This document shows positions 8,834 through 18,889 of a stretch of 64,000 nucleotides of DNA, piece by piece. Below the pieces are notes generated by a model that saw only the letters and a program-made list of their open reading frames with translations, made no database searches and was not told where the DNA came from. Both the position numbers and the translations under genes were made by a program. The DNA is from Rhodospirillaceae bacterium. GTDB taxonomy: Bacteria > Pseudomonadota > Alphaproteobacteria > Thalassobaculales > Thalassobaculaceae. Each line of letters begins with the position of its first letter. The first letter of the stretch is position 1. The DNA is taken from positions 124,001 to 188,000 of the forward strand of contig JAGYJX010000035.1 of assembly GCA_018401495.1 (NCBI GenBank). The letters are read 5' to 3'.

Positions 8834-11800
8834 ATGACCGCGCCCGCCCGTACCCGATTGCTCGCTGCCGCCGCCCTGATGCTCGCCGCGGTGGCCGGCG
8901 GATCGGCCGCCGCCTCGGCCGCGAACCCGGGCGACGGCATCCGGTTCGCCAAGGAGCGCTACCTGCTGGACGGCAGCACGCCGTCGGTCTGCCTCGACTT
9001 CTCGGCGCCGGTGGCGTTCCCGGCCGGCAGCTTCCCCGAGGACTACGTCGCGGTCACGCCGGCGACCGACATCGACGTGCGGGTCCAGGACGGCGCGCTC
9101 TGCCTCGGCAGCCTGCGCTGGGGCACCGCCTACGCCGTGACCGTGAAGCCGGGCGTGGCGGCCGCCGACGGCAGCCGCACCGACGCCCCGGTGACGCTGG
9201 CGCTGACGGTGCCGGATGCGCCCGCCTCGGTCGGCTTCGCCGGCGGCGGCTACGTGCTGGCCCAGGCCGGCGAGACCGCCCTGCCGCTGACCACCGTGAA
9301 CGTCGACCGGGTCCGCCTGCGGGTGCTGCGGATCGTCGACCGGAACCTGATCGACGAGGTCGCCGAAAGCGATCTGGCGCGGGCGCTGTACGGCTGGACC
9401 GCCGAACGGTTGGCGTCGGTCGACGGCGAGCAGGTCTGGGAGGGCACCGTCGACACCCCGGGGCCGCGCAACGAGCGGGTCCGCACCGGCATCCCGATCG
9501 ACCAGGTGATCGACCGCGCGACCCCCGGCGTGCACGTCGTGATGGCGCAGCCGGCCGACCAGCGCCCGGAGCCGTGGACCACGCTGGCCACGCAATGGCT
9601 GGTGGTCTCCAACCTCGGACTCACCACCTTCACCGGCGAGGACGGGCTGACCCTGTTCGTCAACTCGCTCGACGCCGCCGCCCCGGTCGCCGGCGTCGAG
9701 GCGGTGCTGCTGGCCCGCAACAACAAGGTGCTGGCGCGGGCGATGACCGACGAGGCCGGCCGCGTCGACTTCGCCGGCGGCCTGCTGCGCGGCCACGGCG
9801 GCAACGAGGCGACGGCGCTGCTGGCCTACGGGCCGGGCGGCGACTTCACGCTGCTGCGGCTGTCCGGGCCGGCCTTCGACCTGTCGGACCGCGGCGTCTC
9901 CGGCCGCACCCCGCCGGGGCCGCTCGACGGCTTCCTGTGGGCCGACCGCGACATCTACCGCCCGGGCGAGACCCTGCGCATGGCGGCGCTGCTCCGGACC
10001 GCCGAGGCGCGCGCGGTCGAGGGCATGCCGGTCACCCTGGTGGTGGTCCGGCCGGACGGCCAGGACTTCCGCCGGCTGGTGCTGCCGGCGCGCGACGGCG
10101 GCGCCTACGCGACCGACCTCGACCTGCCGAAATCGGCGCCGACCGGGCGCTGGTCGGCGCTGCTGTACGCCGATCCCGAGGGCCTGCCGGTCGCCGAGAT
10201 GCCGTTCTCGGTCGAGGATTTCGTGCCCGAGCGCCTCGACCTGGAACTGAGCGCCGCCGCGCCGACGATCGCCGCCGGCGAATCCGCCCCGGTGGCGCTG
10301 TCCGGCCGTTTCCTGTTCGGCGCGCCGGCCGCCGGGATGCGCGTGACCTCCGACCTCGCGGTGGTCGTCGACCCCGAGCCCTATCCCGACTGGGCCGGCT
10401 ACCGCTTCGGCCTCGCCACCGAATCCTGGTCGGCGGTGCGCGGCGAACTCGCGGAGACCGCCACCGACGCCGACGGCAAGGCGTCGGTCACCGCCGTCCT
10501 GCCGGAGATCGGCGATACCACCCTGCCGCTGCTGGCGCGGGTCCGCTCGACCCTGCTGGAGCCGGGCGGGCGCGGCGTGACCCGGGCGCTCGACCTGAAG
10601 ATCCGGCGCCAGCCGCTCGCCATCGGCGTTCGCCCGGGCTTCGCCGACGAGATCGTCCCCGAAGACACCTCCGCGGCCTTCCAGGTCGTCGCCGTCGACC
10701 CCGACGGCCGCGCCGTCGAGGGCCAGGCGCTCGGCTGGGAACTGATCCGCGAGATCTGGAACTACGACTGGGTCCGGGTGAACGGCAACTGGGAAGTCGA
10801 GACCTCGGTGCAGAACCGCCGGGTCGATTCCGGCACGCTGCGCAGCGAAGCTTCCGGTCCGCTGGCGCTGACCCTGCCGGTCGAATGGGGCTGGTACCGC
10901 CTCGAAGTCTACGACCCCGCCACCGGCGCGGCGTCCTCGATGCGGTTCCAGGCCGGCTGGCGCGCCGGACCGGTGGCCGGCACCGCCCCCGACAAGGTCA
11001 AGGTCACCCTCGACCGGGCACGCTACCGCCCCGGCGAGACCGCGCGGGTGTTCGTCGAGCCGCCCTACGCCGGCGAGGCGCTGGTCACCGTGCTCGGCGA
11101 CGGGGTGCTGGAGACGCGGCGCGTGACGGTGCCGGCCGGCGGCGCCGAGTTCACCCTGACGGCCGACGACGCGTGGGGCGCCGCCGGCGCCTACGTGGCC
11201 GTGACCCTGCTGCGGCCCGGCAACCCGACCGGGGCGAGCGACGCACCGCCTTCCCCCGGCCGGGCGATCGGGCTGGCGTGGCTGGAGTTCGACCGCAGCG
11301 AGCGCGTGCTCGGCGTCGCCATCCTGGCGCCGGCCGAGACCCGGCCGGAGCGACGGCTGAGCGTGCCGATCGCGGTCTCCGGCCTCGACGTCGGCGAGAA
11401 GGCGTGGCTGACGCTGGCCGCGGTCGACCGCGGCGTGCTGGCGCTCACCGACTTCCAGACGCCCGACCCCGAGGCCCGGTTCTTCGGCAAGCGACGCGTG
11501 GCGATCGACGTCCGCGACCTGTACGGCCGGCTGATCGACGGCGGGTACGACCGCATGGGCGCGGTGCGCGCCGGCGGCGACGCCATGGGCCGCAACAACA
11601 GCGGGCTCGAGGACACCTACGAGACGGTGGCGCTGTTCTCCGGCCTGGTCGCGGTCGGCCCGGGCGGCCGGGTCGAGGTGCCGATCGACATCCCCGACTT
11701 CAACGGCGAGCTGCGGCTGATGGCGGTCGCCTTCTCCGACGACAAGGTTGGCCACGCCGACGCGCCGCTGCCGGTGCGCCCGCCGGTGGTCGCGGAGCTG

Positions 11801-13630
11801 TCGCGGCCCCGCTTCCTGGCGCCCGGCGACATCGCCGACCTGACGCTGGAACTGCACAACCTGACCGGCGCCTCCGGTGACTACCGGATCGCGGTGACGG
11901 CCGAGGGGCCGGCCGTGGTGCGCGACGGCGGCGAGCAGGTCGTCACGTTGCCGACCGGCGGCAAGGCCGAACGCTCGGTGCGCCTGGAGGCCACCGGCAC
12001 CGGTACCGTGCAGGTGGCGCTCTCGCTGACCGGGCCCGGCGATACCGGGGCCAATGACTCCGGGATCGAGCGGCGGTTCTCGCTGTCGGTCCGGCCGGCG
12101 CAGGCCGTGCAGTCGGAGCGCCGCACGGTCTGGCTGGCGCCCGGCAGCATGCTGCGCCTCGACCCGGCGGTCGCCGCCGGCTTCCGGCCGGAATCCGTCA
12201 CCACCGGCGTCACCCTCGGCACCGCGCCGACCTTCGGCCTGCCGCACCTGATCGCGGGTCTCTACCGCTACCCCTATGGCTGTCTCGAGCAGACCGTCAG
12301 CACCGCGTTGCCGCTGCTCTACCTCGACGACCTCGCCGCCTACGCGGCGCTGGAGGAGGACACCGCCGGGCTGCGCGAGCGGGTGCAGAAGTCGATCTGG
12401 CGGATCCTCGACATGCAGCGCACCGACGGCGCGTTCGCGCTCTGGGACGCCTACGGCGAGGCCGAGCCCTGGCTGTCGGCCTACGCGCTCGACTTCCTGA
12501 CCCGCGCCCGCGCGCTCGGCTACGCGGTCCCCGACGGCGCCTACGGGCTCGGCCTCGACTGGTTGCGGGCCGCCCTGGTCGACGAGAGCGACTGGACGGT
12601 GCGCTCGATCGCCCGCCCATACGCCCTGTACGTCCTGGCCAAGGCCGGGCGAACCGAGGTCGCCGGTGCCGCCCGCTACCTCGCCGACAACCGCGCCGAC
12701 GACCTAAGCTACGGCGCCCGCGGCCATCTGGCGGCGTCGCTCGGCCTGCTCGGCGACACCGAGCGCGCCGGCCGGCTGCTGGCCGACACCGACGCCCCGG
12801 AGCGCGGCTGGTGGCGCCACGACTACGGCACCGGCCTGCGCGACGCCGCGCTGCGCCTGACGGTGCTGGCGGAGGCCGGCGGTCACGACAAGGCGATCGG
12901 CACGCTCGCCGACCGGGTCGCCGACATGGCCGGGCGCCAACGCTGGCTGAGCACCCAGGAGATGGGCTGGCTGGTGCTGGCGGCCCGGGCCATGATCGCC
13001 CGCCAGCAGGCGGTGACCGCCGAGGTCGACGGCCGCCTGGTCGGGCCGCAGACCCGACCGATCGCGGTGCTGCCGTCGCGCGCCGAGGTGGCGCGCGGCT
13101 TCATCATCGCCAACCGCGGCAGCGAGACCCTGCGGGTCGCGGTCTCGACCTCCGGGGTGCCGTCGGAAGACCTGCCGCCGGCGGCCGATGGCTTCGCGAT
13201 CAAGCGCGCCACCCACGAGCTCGACGGCACCCCGGTCGCCGCCGGCGCCCCGCTGGTCCAGGGACGGCGCTACATCGTGGTGCTGAAGGGCGCCAGCGAC
13301 TACGCCGAAGCCCATCAGGGCCTGGTCGTCGACCTGCTGCCCGCCGGTCTCGAGATCGAGAACACCCGGCTCAAGGCGGGCGGCGATCTCGGCGACTTCG
13401 CCTGGCTGCCGGCCCTGACCGAGGCGCGGCACGTCGAGATGCGCGACGACCGCTTCATCGCCGCCTACGAGCTCTCGTCGGAGGCCGCGGAGTTCACCGC
13501 CGCCTACATCGTGCGGGCCGTCACCCGCGGCGACTTCGTGCGGCCGGCGCCGCACGTCGAGGACATGTACCAGCCGTTCCGGTTCGCCCGCGGGTCGGTC
13601 GAGCGGACGACGGTGGCGCTCCAGCCATGA
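8834..13630 (+). CDS. bacterial alpha-2-macroglobulin family protein (YfhM-like) with thioester
   Basis: This intact 1598-residue exported protein begins with a Sec signal peptide (residues 1-29). It then has repeated MG/beta domains and an A2M thioester region in which GCLEQ at 1149-1153 gives the Cys1150-Gln1153 thioester. Alpha-alpha-barrel repeats follow. Such proteins trap attacking proteases in the periplasm and are encoded beside PBP1C, as here, so that wall repair and protease defence are linked. E. coli YfhM is a lipoprotein, but no lipobox cysteine is visible in this signal peptide, so it may be soluble or anchored by an uncleaved signal. Confidence 0.92.
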   Translation: MTAPARTRLLAAAALMLAAVAGGSAAASAANPGDGIRFAKERYLLDGSTPSVCLDFSAPVAFPAGSFPEDYVAVTPATDIDVRVQDGALCLGSLRWGTAYAVTVKPGVAAADGSRTDAPVTLALTVPDAPASVGFAGGGYVLAQAGETALPLTTVNVDRVRLRVLRIVDRNLIDEVAESDLARALYGWTAERLASVDGEQVWEGTVDTPGPRNERVRTGIPIDQVIDRATPGVHVVMAQPADQRPEPWTTLATQWLVVSNLGLTTFTGEDGLTLFVNSLDAAAPVAGVEAVLLARNNKVLARAMTDEAGRVDFAGGLLRGHGGNEATALLAYGPGGDFTLLRLSGPAFDLSDRGVSGRTPPGPLDGFLWADRDIYRPGETLRMAALLRTAEARAVEGMPVTLVVVRPDGQDFRRLVLPARDGGAYATDLDLPKSAPTGRWSALLYADPEGLPVAEMPFSVEDFVPERLDLELSAAAPTIAAGESAPVALSGRFLFGAPAAGMRVTSDLAVVVDPEPYPDWAGYRFGLATESWSAVRGELAETATDADGKASVTAVLPEIGDTTLPLLARVRSTLLEPGGRGVTRALDLKIRRQPLAIGVRPGFADEIVPEDTSAAFQVVAVDPDGRAVEGQALGWELIREIWNYDWVRVNGNWEVETSVQNRRVDSGTLRSEASGPLALTLPVEWGWYRLEVYDPATGAASSMRFQAGWRAGPVAGTAPDKVKVTLDRARYRPGETARVFVEPPYAGEALVTVLGDGVLETRRVTVPAGGAEFTLTADDAWGAAGAYVAVTLLRPGNPTGASDAPPSPGRAIGLAWLEFDRSERVLGVAILAPAETRPERRLSVPIAVSGLDVGEKAWLTLAAVDRGVLALTDFQTPDPEARFFGKRRVAIDVRDLYGRLIDGGYDRMGAVRAGGDAMGRNNSGLEDTYETVALFSGLVAVGPGGRVEVPIDIPDFNGELRLMAVAFSDDKVGHADAPLPVRPPVVAELSRPRFLAPGDIADLTLELHNLTGASGDYRIAVTAEGPAVVRDGGEQVVTLPTGGKAERSVRLEATGTGTVQVALSLTGPGDTGANDSGIERRFSLSVRPAQAVQSERRTVWLAPGSMLRLDPAVAAGFRPESVTTGVTLGTAPTFGLPHLIAGLYRYPYGCLEQTVSTALPLLYLDDLAAYAALEEDTAGLRERVQKSIWRILDMQRTDGAFALWDAYGEAEPWLSAYALDFLTRARALGYAVPDGAYGLGLDWLRAALVDESDWTVRSIARPYALYVLAKAGRTEVAGAARYLADNRADDLSYGARGHLAASLGLLGDTERAGRLLADTDAPERGWWRHDYGTGLRDAALRLTVLAEAGGHDKAIGTLADRVADMAGRQRWLSTQEMGWLVLAARAMIARQQAVTAEVDGRLVGPQTRPIAVLPSRAEVARGFIIANRGSETLRVAVSTSGVPSEDLPPAADGFAIKRATHELDGTPVAAGAPLVQGRRYIVVLKGASDYAEAHQGLVVDLLPAGLEIENTRLKAGGDLGDFAWLPALTEARHVEMRDDRFIAAYELSSEAAEFTAAYIVRAVTRGDFVRPAPHVEDMYQPFRFARGSVERTTVALQP

Positions 13631-13640
13631 CGACCGCGCC

Positions 13641-15692
13641 GTGACCCCGCGCGCCGGCGTCCTGGCGGTCACCCTGGTCGTGATCGTCGCCGCGGCCCTG
13701 GCACCGTCGGCGTGGAGCCGGCTGGTGCGCCCGCTCGACCGGGCGGTCGACCCGTCGCTGACCGTCGCCGACCGCGACGGGCGGGCCTTGCGGGTGTTCC
13801 TCTCCAGCGACGGGTCCTGGCGGCTGCCGGCCGACCCGGACCGCCTCGATCCGCTCTACCTCGCCATGCTGCTGGCGGTCGAGGACAAGCGCTTCCACGG
13901 CCATCCGGGGTCGATCCGCTGGCCGTCGGGCGGGCGGCGGCGCAGATGGTCGCCGCCGGGCGGGTGGTCTCGGGCGCGTCGACGCTGACCATGCAGACCG
14001 TCCGGCTGCTGCAGCCGCAGGCCCGCACGCTCGGCGCCAAGGCCGTCGAGGCGGCCCGGGCGCTGGTCCTGGAACGGCGGCTGGACAAGCGCGGGATCCT
14101 TTCGCTGTACCTGACGCTGGCCCCGTTCGGCGGCAACATCGAGGGGGTGCGGGCCGCCTCGCTGGCGTACCTGGGAAAGGAACCGGTCGAGCTGTCCCCG
14201 GCCGAGGCGGCGTTGCTGGTGGCGATCCCGCAGGCGCCGGAGCGGCTGCGCCCCGACCGGCACGCCGAGGCGCTTCGCCGGGCCCGCGACCGGATCCTGG
14301 AGCGCGTCGCCGAGGCCGGCGTGATCACGCCGGCGGCGGCCGCCGAAGCCCGGCGCGACCCGGTGCCGGCCGCCCGACGGCCGATGCCGATGCACGCCCC
14401 GCACCTGACGGCGCGGCTGGCGCTGGCCGCGGCCCCCGGCACGGCCACCGTACGGACCACAATCGACGGCGGGCTGCAGCGCCGGCTGGAGGGCATGGCG
14501 GCGCGCTGGGCCGACGGCCTCGACCCCGACACCAGCGTCGCCGCGATCGTCGCCGATGCCGCCACCGGGGCGGTGCTGGCGCATCTCGGCTCGCCCGGAT
14601 ACTTCGCCACCCGGCGCGCCGGCCAGGTGGACATGACCCGGGCGGTACGGTCGCCTGGCTCGACGCTGAAGCCGTTCCTGTACGGCCTCGCCTTCGACGA
14701 CGGCTTCCTCGACCCGCGCAGCGTCGTCACCGATGCGCCGCTGCGGATCTCCGGCTACGCCCCGGCCAATTTCGCGCCGATGCATCTGGGTGAACTGCAA
14801 GCCGCCGAAGCGCTTCGGCAGTCGCTCAACGTGCCGGCGGTCTCGATCCTCGACCGTTACGGCCCGGCCCGCTTCGTGAACCGCCTGGCGAGCGCCGGCG
14901 CCCGCCTCCAGCTGCCGGGCTCGGCCGAGCGGCCGGGGCTGGCCGTGGTCCTGGGCGGGGTCGGCACCACGCTCGAGGACATGGTGTCGCTGTACACGGC
15001 ACTCGCCGGCGACGGCCGGGTCCGGCCGCTGGCGGTGCGGGCCGATGCCGCAGGTACCCACTCGCGCCCGCTGCTGACGGCGGGATCGGCCTGGGAGGTG
15101 GCGCGCATCCTCGAGAGCTCGGCCCACCCGGCGCACGGCGTCGCCCGGCGCGGCGGTCCGGTCGCCTGGAAGACCGGCACCTCCTACGGGTTCCGCGACG
15201 CCTGGGCGCTCGGCGTCGCCGACGGGCGGGTCGTCGGCGTGTGGGTCGGCCGACCGGACGGCACGCCGCGCCCCGGCCACTACGGGGCCCGCTCAGCAGC
15301 CCCCCTGCTGCTCGAGGTGTTCGACACCCTGCCCCGGGCGCCCCGGCTGGCGGCGCCGCTGCCCGGTGGACGGCGCGGTGCCGCCCTCGGCCCGGCCGCT
15401 GCCGCCGGCGCTGGCGTTCTTCCCGGCGCGCGCCGCCGCGCCAGCCGTCGAGCCGATCCGGATCGCCTACCCGCGCGACGGCAGCGAGATCGATCGACCG
15501 GCCGATCGGCCGATCGCGCTGCGCGCCTCGGGCGGGCGGCGGCCCCTGGTCTGGCTGGTCGACGGGCGGCCGGTCCCGGCGCCGCCGCACCGCCGCGACA
15601 CCGACTGGCGCCCCGACGGCGCCGGCTTCGCGACGGTGACGGTGATCGACGCCGACGGGTTGTCGGCCCAGGCCCGGTTCAGACTGCGCTGA
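13641..15692 (+). CDS. pbpC: penicillin-binding protein 1C (two compensating frameshifts)
   Basis: This bifunctional peptidoglycan synthase would have 683 residues. An N-terminal membrane anchor is followed by a GT51 transglycosylase (AVEDKRFHGHPG with catalytic Glu, then SGASTLTMQ). The transpeptidase has SxxK in GSTLKP, SLN, and KTG in WKTGTSYGFRDAW. A BiPBP-type C-terminal domain ends the protein. A missing G near 13907-13910 and an extra C near 15361-15365 break the frame, and both sit in homopolymers. GTG at 13641 starts ten bases after the alpha-2-macroglobulin stop, the usual yfhM-pbpC pairing. Confidence 0.9.
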
Positions 15693-15834
15693 AGCTTTCG
15701 TGTTTGACGTCGGCGTTCCGATCCATGAACTCTGGCGCCAAGCCGACGCCCCGAGCCGGGAGGGCCAACCCGACACCAGGTTCGGCGACCACCAACGACG
15801 CACACCAAGAACACGCAACGGGAGGGACTTTCCA

Positions 15835-16836
15835 ATGAACACCAGACTGCTCGGGGCCGTCGCGGCGCTCGCGCTCCTGACGACCGGTCCGGCCGGCCAC
15901 GCCGCCGACTATCCGACCAAGGACCTGCAGGGCACCATCATGTGGGGCGCCGGCGGCGCCACCGATGTGGTCGCCCGGGCAATCACGCCGATCGTCGAGC
16001 CGCTGCTCGGCCAGAAGATCGTGATGGTGAACCGGGCCGGCGGTGGCGGCGCGATCTCCACCGCGTTCGTCGCGGCCCGGCCGTCGGACGGTTACTCGCT
16101 GCTGTTCGGCGCCGAGAACCCTCAGCTGCACAAGGTGCTGGAACTCTCGCAGATCGACTACGCCGACTTCTACCCGGTCAACATCATGGCGCGTGGCGTG
16201 GCGGTGATCGTCGCCAACAACGACACGCCGTGGACGTCCTTCAAGGATCTGGCCGAGGACGCCGCGAAGCGGCCCGGCGAGATCAAGATGGGATCGACCG
16301 GCCCCGGCGGGCTTCCGCACGTCGTCGGCTCCCTGCTCAAGACCGTCATCGACTTCAACGTCACCTCGGTGCCGTTCGACGGCGAGGGCCCCGGCATCAC
16401 CGCGCTGCTGGGCGGCCATGTCGATTTCATGCCGTCGGGCCTCAGCGCCGCCGCCGAGCACATCAAGGCCGGCCGCGTGAAGGTGCTGGCGGTTGTGAAC
16501 AACGAGGAGCTCGCCTCGCTGCCGGGCGTGCAGCCGATCTCGACCGACTTCCCGGGGTTCTCCAAGTATCTGCCGTGGGGGCCGTTCTACGGCGTGTTCG
16601 TGAAGCGCGACGTTCCCGACGCGGCCAAGGCCAAGCTGGTCGAGACCTTCAAGCAGGCGGCCTCGACGGCGTCCTACGTCGAAATGATGGAGGGTCGCGG
16701 CAACATCATGATGAACATCGCCGGCGACGAGGCCGACGCGTTCCTGAAGAAGTGGCAATCGACCACCGCCTGGGTGCTGCACGAGGCGGGCGCCACCAAG
16801 GCGTCGCCGGAGACGTTCGGCATTCCGAAGCCGTAA
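15835..16836 (+). CDS. tctC: tripartite tricarboxylate transporter substrate-binding protein
   Basis: This is a 333-residue periplasmic binding protein of the TctC/Bug family with a signal peptide ending near AGHAAD. Conserved features are the IVxWGAGGATDVVAR-like N-terminal binding loop, the NRAGGGGAIST segment and a TGPGGLPH motif. It captures a carboxylate and delivers it to the TctAB membrane pair encoded just downstream. GGGAGGG lies upstream of ATG 15835. The ligand cannot be read from sequence, but linkage to quiC makes quinate, shikimate or dehydroshikimate candidates. Confidence 0.9.
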   Translation: MNTRLLGAVAALALLTTGPAGHAADYPTKDLQGTIMWGAGGATDVVARAITPIVEPLLGQKIVMVNRAGGGGAISTAFVAARPSDGYSLLFGAENPQLHKVLELSQIDYADFYPVNIMARGVAVIVANNDTPWTSFKDLAEDAAKRPGEIKMGSTGPGGLPHVVGSLLKTVIDFNVTSVPFDGEGPGITALLGGHVDFMPSGLSAAAEHIKAGRVKVLAVVNNEELASLPGVQPISTDFPGFSKYLPWGPFYGVFVKRDVPDAAKAKLVETFKQAASTASYVEMMEGRGNIMMNIAGDEADAFLKKWQSTTAWVLHEAGATKASPETFGIPKP

Positions 16837-16845
16837 CGCCGGAAC

Positions 16846-16875
16846 GGGCGGCCCCAGAGCGGGGCCGCCCTTTCT
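16846..16875 (+). terminator. stem-loop between tctC and tctB
   Basis: GGGCGGCCCC (16846-16855) pairs perfectly with GGGGCCGCCC (16861-16870) across a five-base loop and is followed by TTTCT. It resembles a weak Rho-independent terminator. Within an operon it may instead stabilise the tctC message and give more binding protein than permease. Confidence 0.65.
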
Positions 16876-16891
16876 CCTCGCGGAGGATCGG

Positions 16892-17365
16892 ATGAACCAG
16901 ACGCGGCCCCGGCTTCCCGGCGAACGGGCGTTCACGCTCGTCCTGCTGGCGTTCAGCCTGTTCCTGCTGGTCCAGGCCTTTCGTATTTCGGGCTTCGAGT
17001 CGGTCAGTTCGCCGGGGGTGTTTCCGATGATCGCGGCGCTGGTGATGGTGGTGTCGCTGGCGGCGGCGCTGTTCCGCGACCGCGCCGCCCCGCCACCGTC
17101 CGACGGCGGTCCCGCAGCGTTCTTCCGCGAGGTCACGCCGCCGGTGCTGCTGCTGACGCTGGCGCTGATCGTCGCCCTGATGCTGACGCTGGAGCCGGCC
17201 GGGTTTCCCTTTGCCGCCGGCGGCTTCCTGTTCGCCGCCATCCTGCTGCTGCAACGCGGCCGTCCGGTGCGCGCCGCCATCGTCGCGGCGGTCGCCCTGA
17301 CGGCGATCTACGTGGTGTTCCGCCTGGTGTTCCAGGTCGTGCTGCCGGAAGCGGAGTGGCTGTGA
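16892..17365 (+). CDS. tctB: tripartite tricarboxylate transporter small membrane subunit
   Basis: This is a 157-residue integral membrane protein with four predicted helices (near residues 10-30, 40-60, 80-105 and 110-150). That length and topology are standard for TctB. It pairs with TctA to form the secondary transporter fed by TctC. A GGAGG-like site precedes ATG 16892. The stop overlaps the tctA start by one base (TGATG), implying coupled translation. Confidence 0.88.
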   Translation: MNQTRPRLPGERAFTLVLLAFSLFLLVQAFRISGFESVSSPGVFPMIAALVMVVSLAAALFRDRAAPPPSDGGPAAFFREVTPPVLLLTLALIVALMLTLEPAGFPFAAGGFLFAAILLLQRGRPVRAAIVAAVALTAIYVVFRLVFQVVLPEAEWL

Positions 17366-18885
17366 TGGAGGGCTCCGCGGCCTCCTACTTCCTGATGAGC
17401 TGGCTCGACCCGTCGCTGCTGGCGCTGACCGCCGCCGGGGCTCTGGCCGGCGTCTACATCGGCGCCATACCGGGCCTGTCGGTCACCATGGCGGTCTCGA
17501 TCCTGATCTCCTTCACCTTCTCGTGGGAGGTCAACGAGGCGCTTGCCCTGATGGGCGGCGTGTTCTGCGGCGGCGTCTACGGCGGCTCACGAACCGCCAT
17601 CCTGCTGAACATCCCGGGAGCGCCGAGCGCCATCGCGACCGCCCTCGACGGCTACCCGCTGGCGCAGCGCGGCGAGGCCGGACGGGCGATCGGGGTCAGC
17701 ACCGTCACCTCGGTGATCGGTGGCTTGATGGGCGTGGCGGCGCTCGCGATCGCCGCACCGGCGATCTCGGACTTCGCGCTCAAGTTCGCGCCGCGCGACT
17801 ACCTGCTGCTGGCGATCATCGGCATCCTGCTGGTCGGCAGCCTGTCCGGCGAATCCCTGGCCAAGGGCGTGTTCGCAGGCGCGCTCGGCGTGCTGATCGG
17901 CATGGTCGGGCTCGACCCGATGACCGCGGAGGGGCGCTTCACCTTCGGCCAGGTCTCGCTGCTCGGCGGCATTCCTTACGTGGCGGCGATGATCGGCTTC
18001 TTTGGCGTCGCTGAGGCGTTGGTCCAGCTCCGAAACCTGAACGTGGCGCCGATCAAGCAGAAGGTCGACCGGATCGTGCCGGGGTGGAGCGTCATCCGGA
18101 AGTACATCCCGCTGTCGATCCGCAGCTCGGCCATCGGTGTGGTCATCGGAGCGTTGCCGGGCACCGGCGGCGACATCGCCGCCCTGATGGCCTACGACAA
18201 CGCCAAGCGCACCGTAAAGAACCCGTCGCGGCCGTTCGGACAGGGCGCCTACGAAGGGCTGGTGGCGCCGGAATCGGCGAACAACGCCGCCATCGGCGGC
18301 GCCTACATCCCGATGCTGACCCTCGGCCTGCCCGGCGACGCGGTGACCGCGGTGATCATCGGCGCGCTGTTCATCCACGGCCTCAAGCCGGGCCCGATGC
18401 TGATGATCGAGACCCCGCACCTGTTCTGGTTCACCGTCGGGAACCTCACACTGGCCAACCTGTTCACCCTGGTCTTCGGTCTGACCGGCATCCGGGTGTT
18501 CGCGAAGATGATGGAATGCCCGAGGGCCATCCTGATCCCGCTGATCATCGTGCTGTCGGTGGTCGGCACCTACGCGATCCAGAACAGCGTGATCGACGTC
18601 TACTGGATGCTGGCGTTCGGGGTGCTCGGCTATTTCATGAAGCTGTACGGCTACCAGGTGGGTCCGGTGATCCTGGGCGTCATCCTCGGTCCGCTGATGG
18701 ACGTGTCGTACCGCCGGGCGATGCTGTCGGTGCGCGACGACCCGGCGATGTTCGCGTGGGAACTGGTGGCCAACCCCCTCACCCTGGTCCTGACGCTGTC
18801 GATCGTGCTGCTGCTGGCGTCCCAGACGCCGGCCTGGGGGGCCGCGACGGCGCGTGTGCGGCGTTGGCGACGCAACGGAGGCTGA
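17365..18885 (+). CDS. tctA: tripartite tricarboxylate transporter large membrane subunit
   Basis: This 506-residue permease has about twelve hydrophobic helices. It carries the TctA family motifs GAIPGLSVTMA and GALPGTGGDIAALMAYDNAKR, the two inverted re-entrant segments. ATG 17365 is preferred to an in-frame GTG at 17356 because it gives the usual one-base overlap with tctB. TctA forms the ion-coupled translocation path for the carboxylate delivered by TctC. The quiC start codon follows its stop by four bases, so the two are almost certainly co-transcribed. Confidence 0.92.
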   Translation: MEGSAASYFLMSWLDPSLLALTAAGALAGVYIGAIPGLSVTMAVSILISFTFSWEVNEALALMGGVFCGGVYGGSRTAILLNIPGAPSAIATALDGYPLAQRGEAGRAIGVSTVTSVIGGLMGVAALAIAAPAISDFALKFAPRDYLLLAIIGILLVGSLSGESLAKGVFAGALGVLIGMVGLDPMTAEGRFTFGQVSLLGGIPYVAAMIGFFGVAEALVQLRNLNVAPIKQKVDRIVPGWSVIRKYIPLSIRSSAIGVVIGALPGTGGDIAALMAYDNAKRTVKNPSRPFGQGAYEGLVAPESANNAAIGGAYIPMLTLGLPGDAVTAVIIGALFIHGLKPGPMLMIETPHLFWFTVGNLTLANLFTLVFGLTGIRVFAKMMECPRAILIPLIIVLSVVGTYAIQNSVIDVYWMLAFGVLGYFMKLYGYQVGPVILGVILGPLMDVSYRRAMLSVRDDPAMFAWELVANPLTLVLTLSIVLLLASQTPAWGAATARVRRWRRNGG

Positions 18886-18889
18886 AGCC

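Noticed and set aside
8735..12247. Very long open frames on the minus strand and alternative plus frames opposite the alpha-2-macroglobulin gene (up to about 1290 aa)
   Set aside because: They mirror GC-rich codon bias, are Arg/Gly/Ala/Pro-rich with no family motif, and overlap a gene with a signal peptide and thioester motif.
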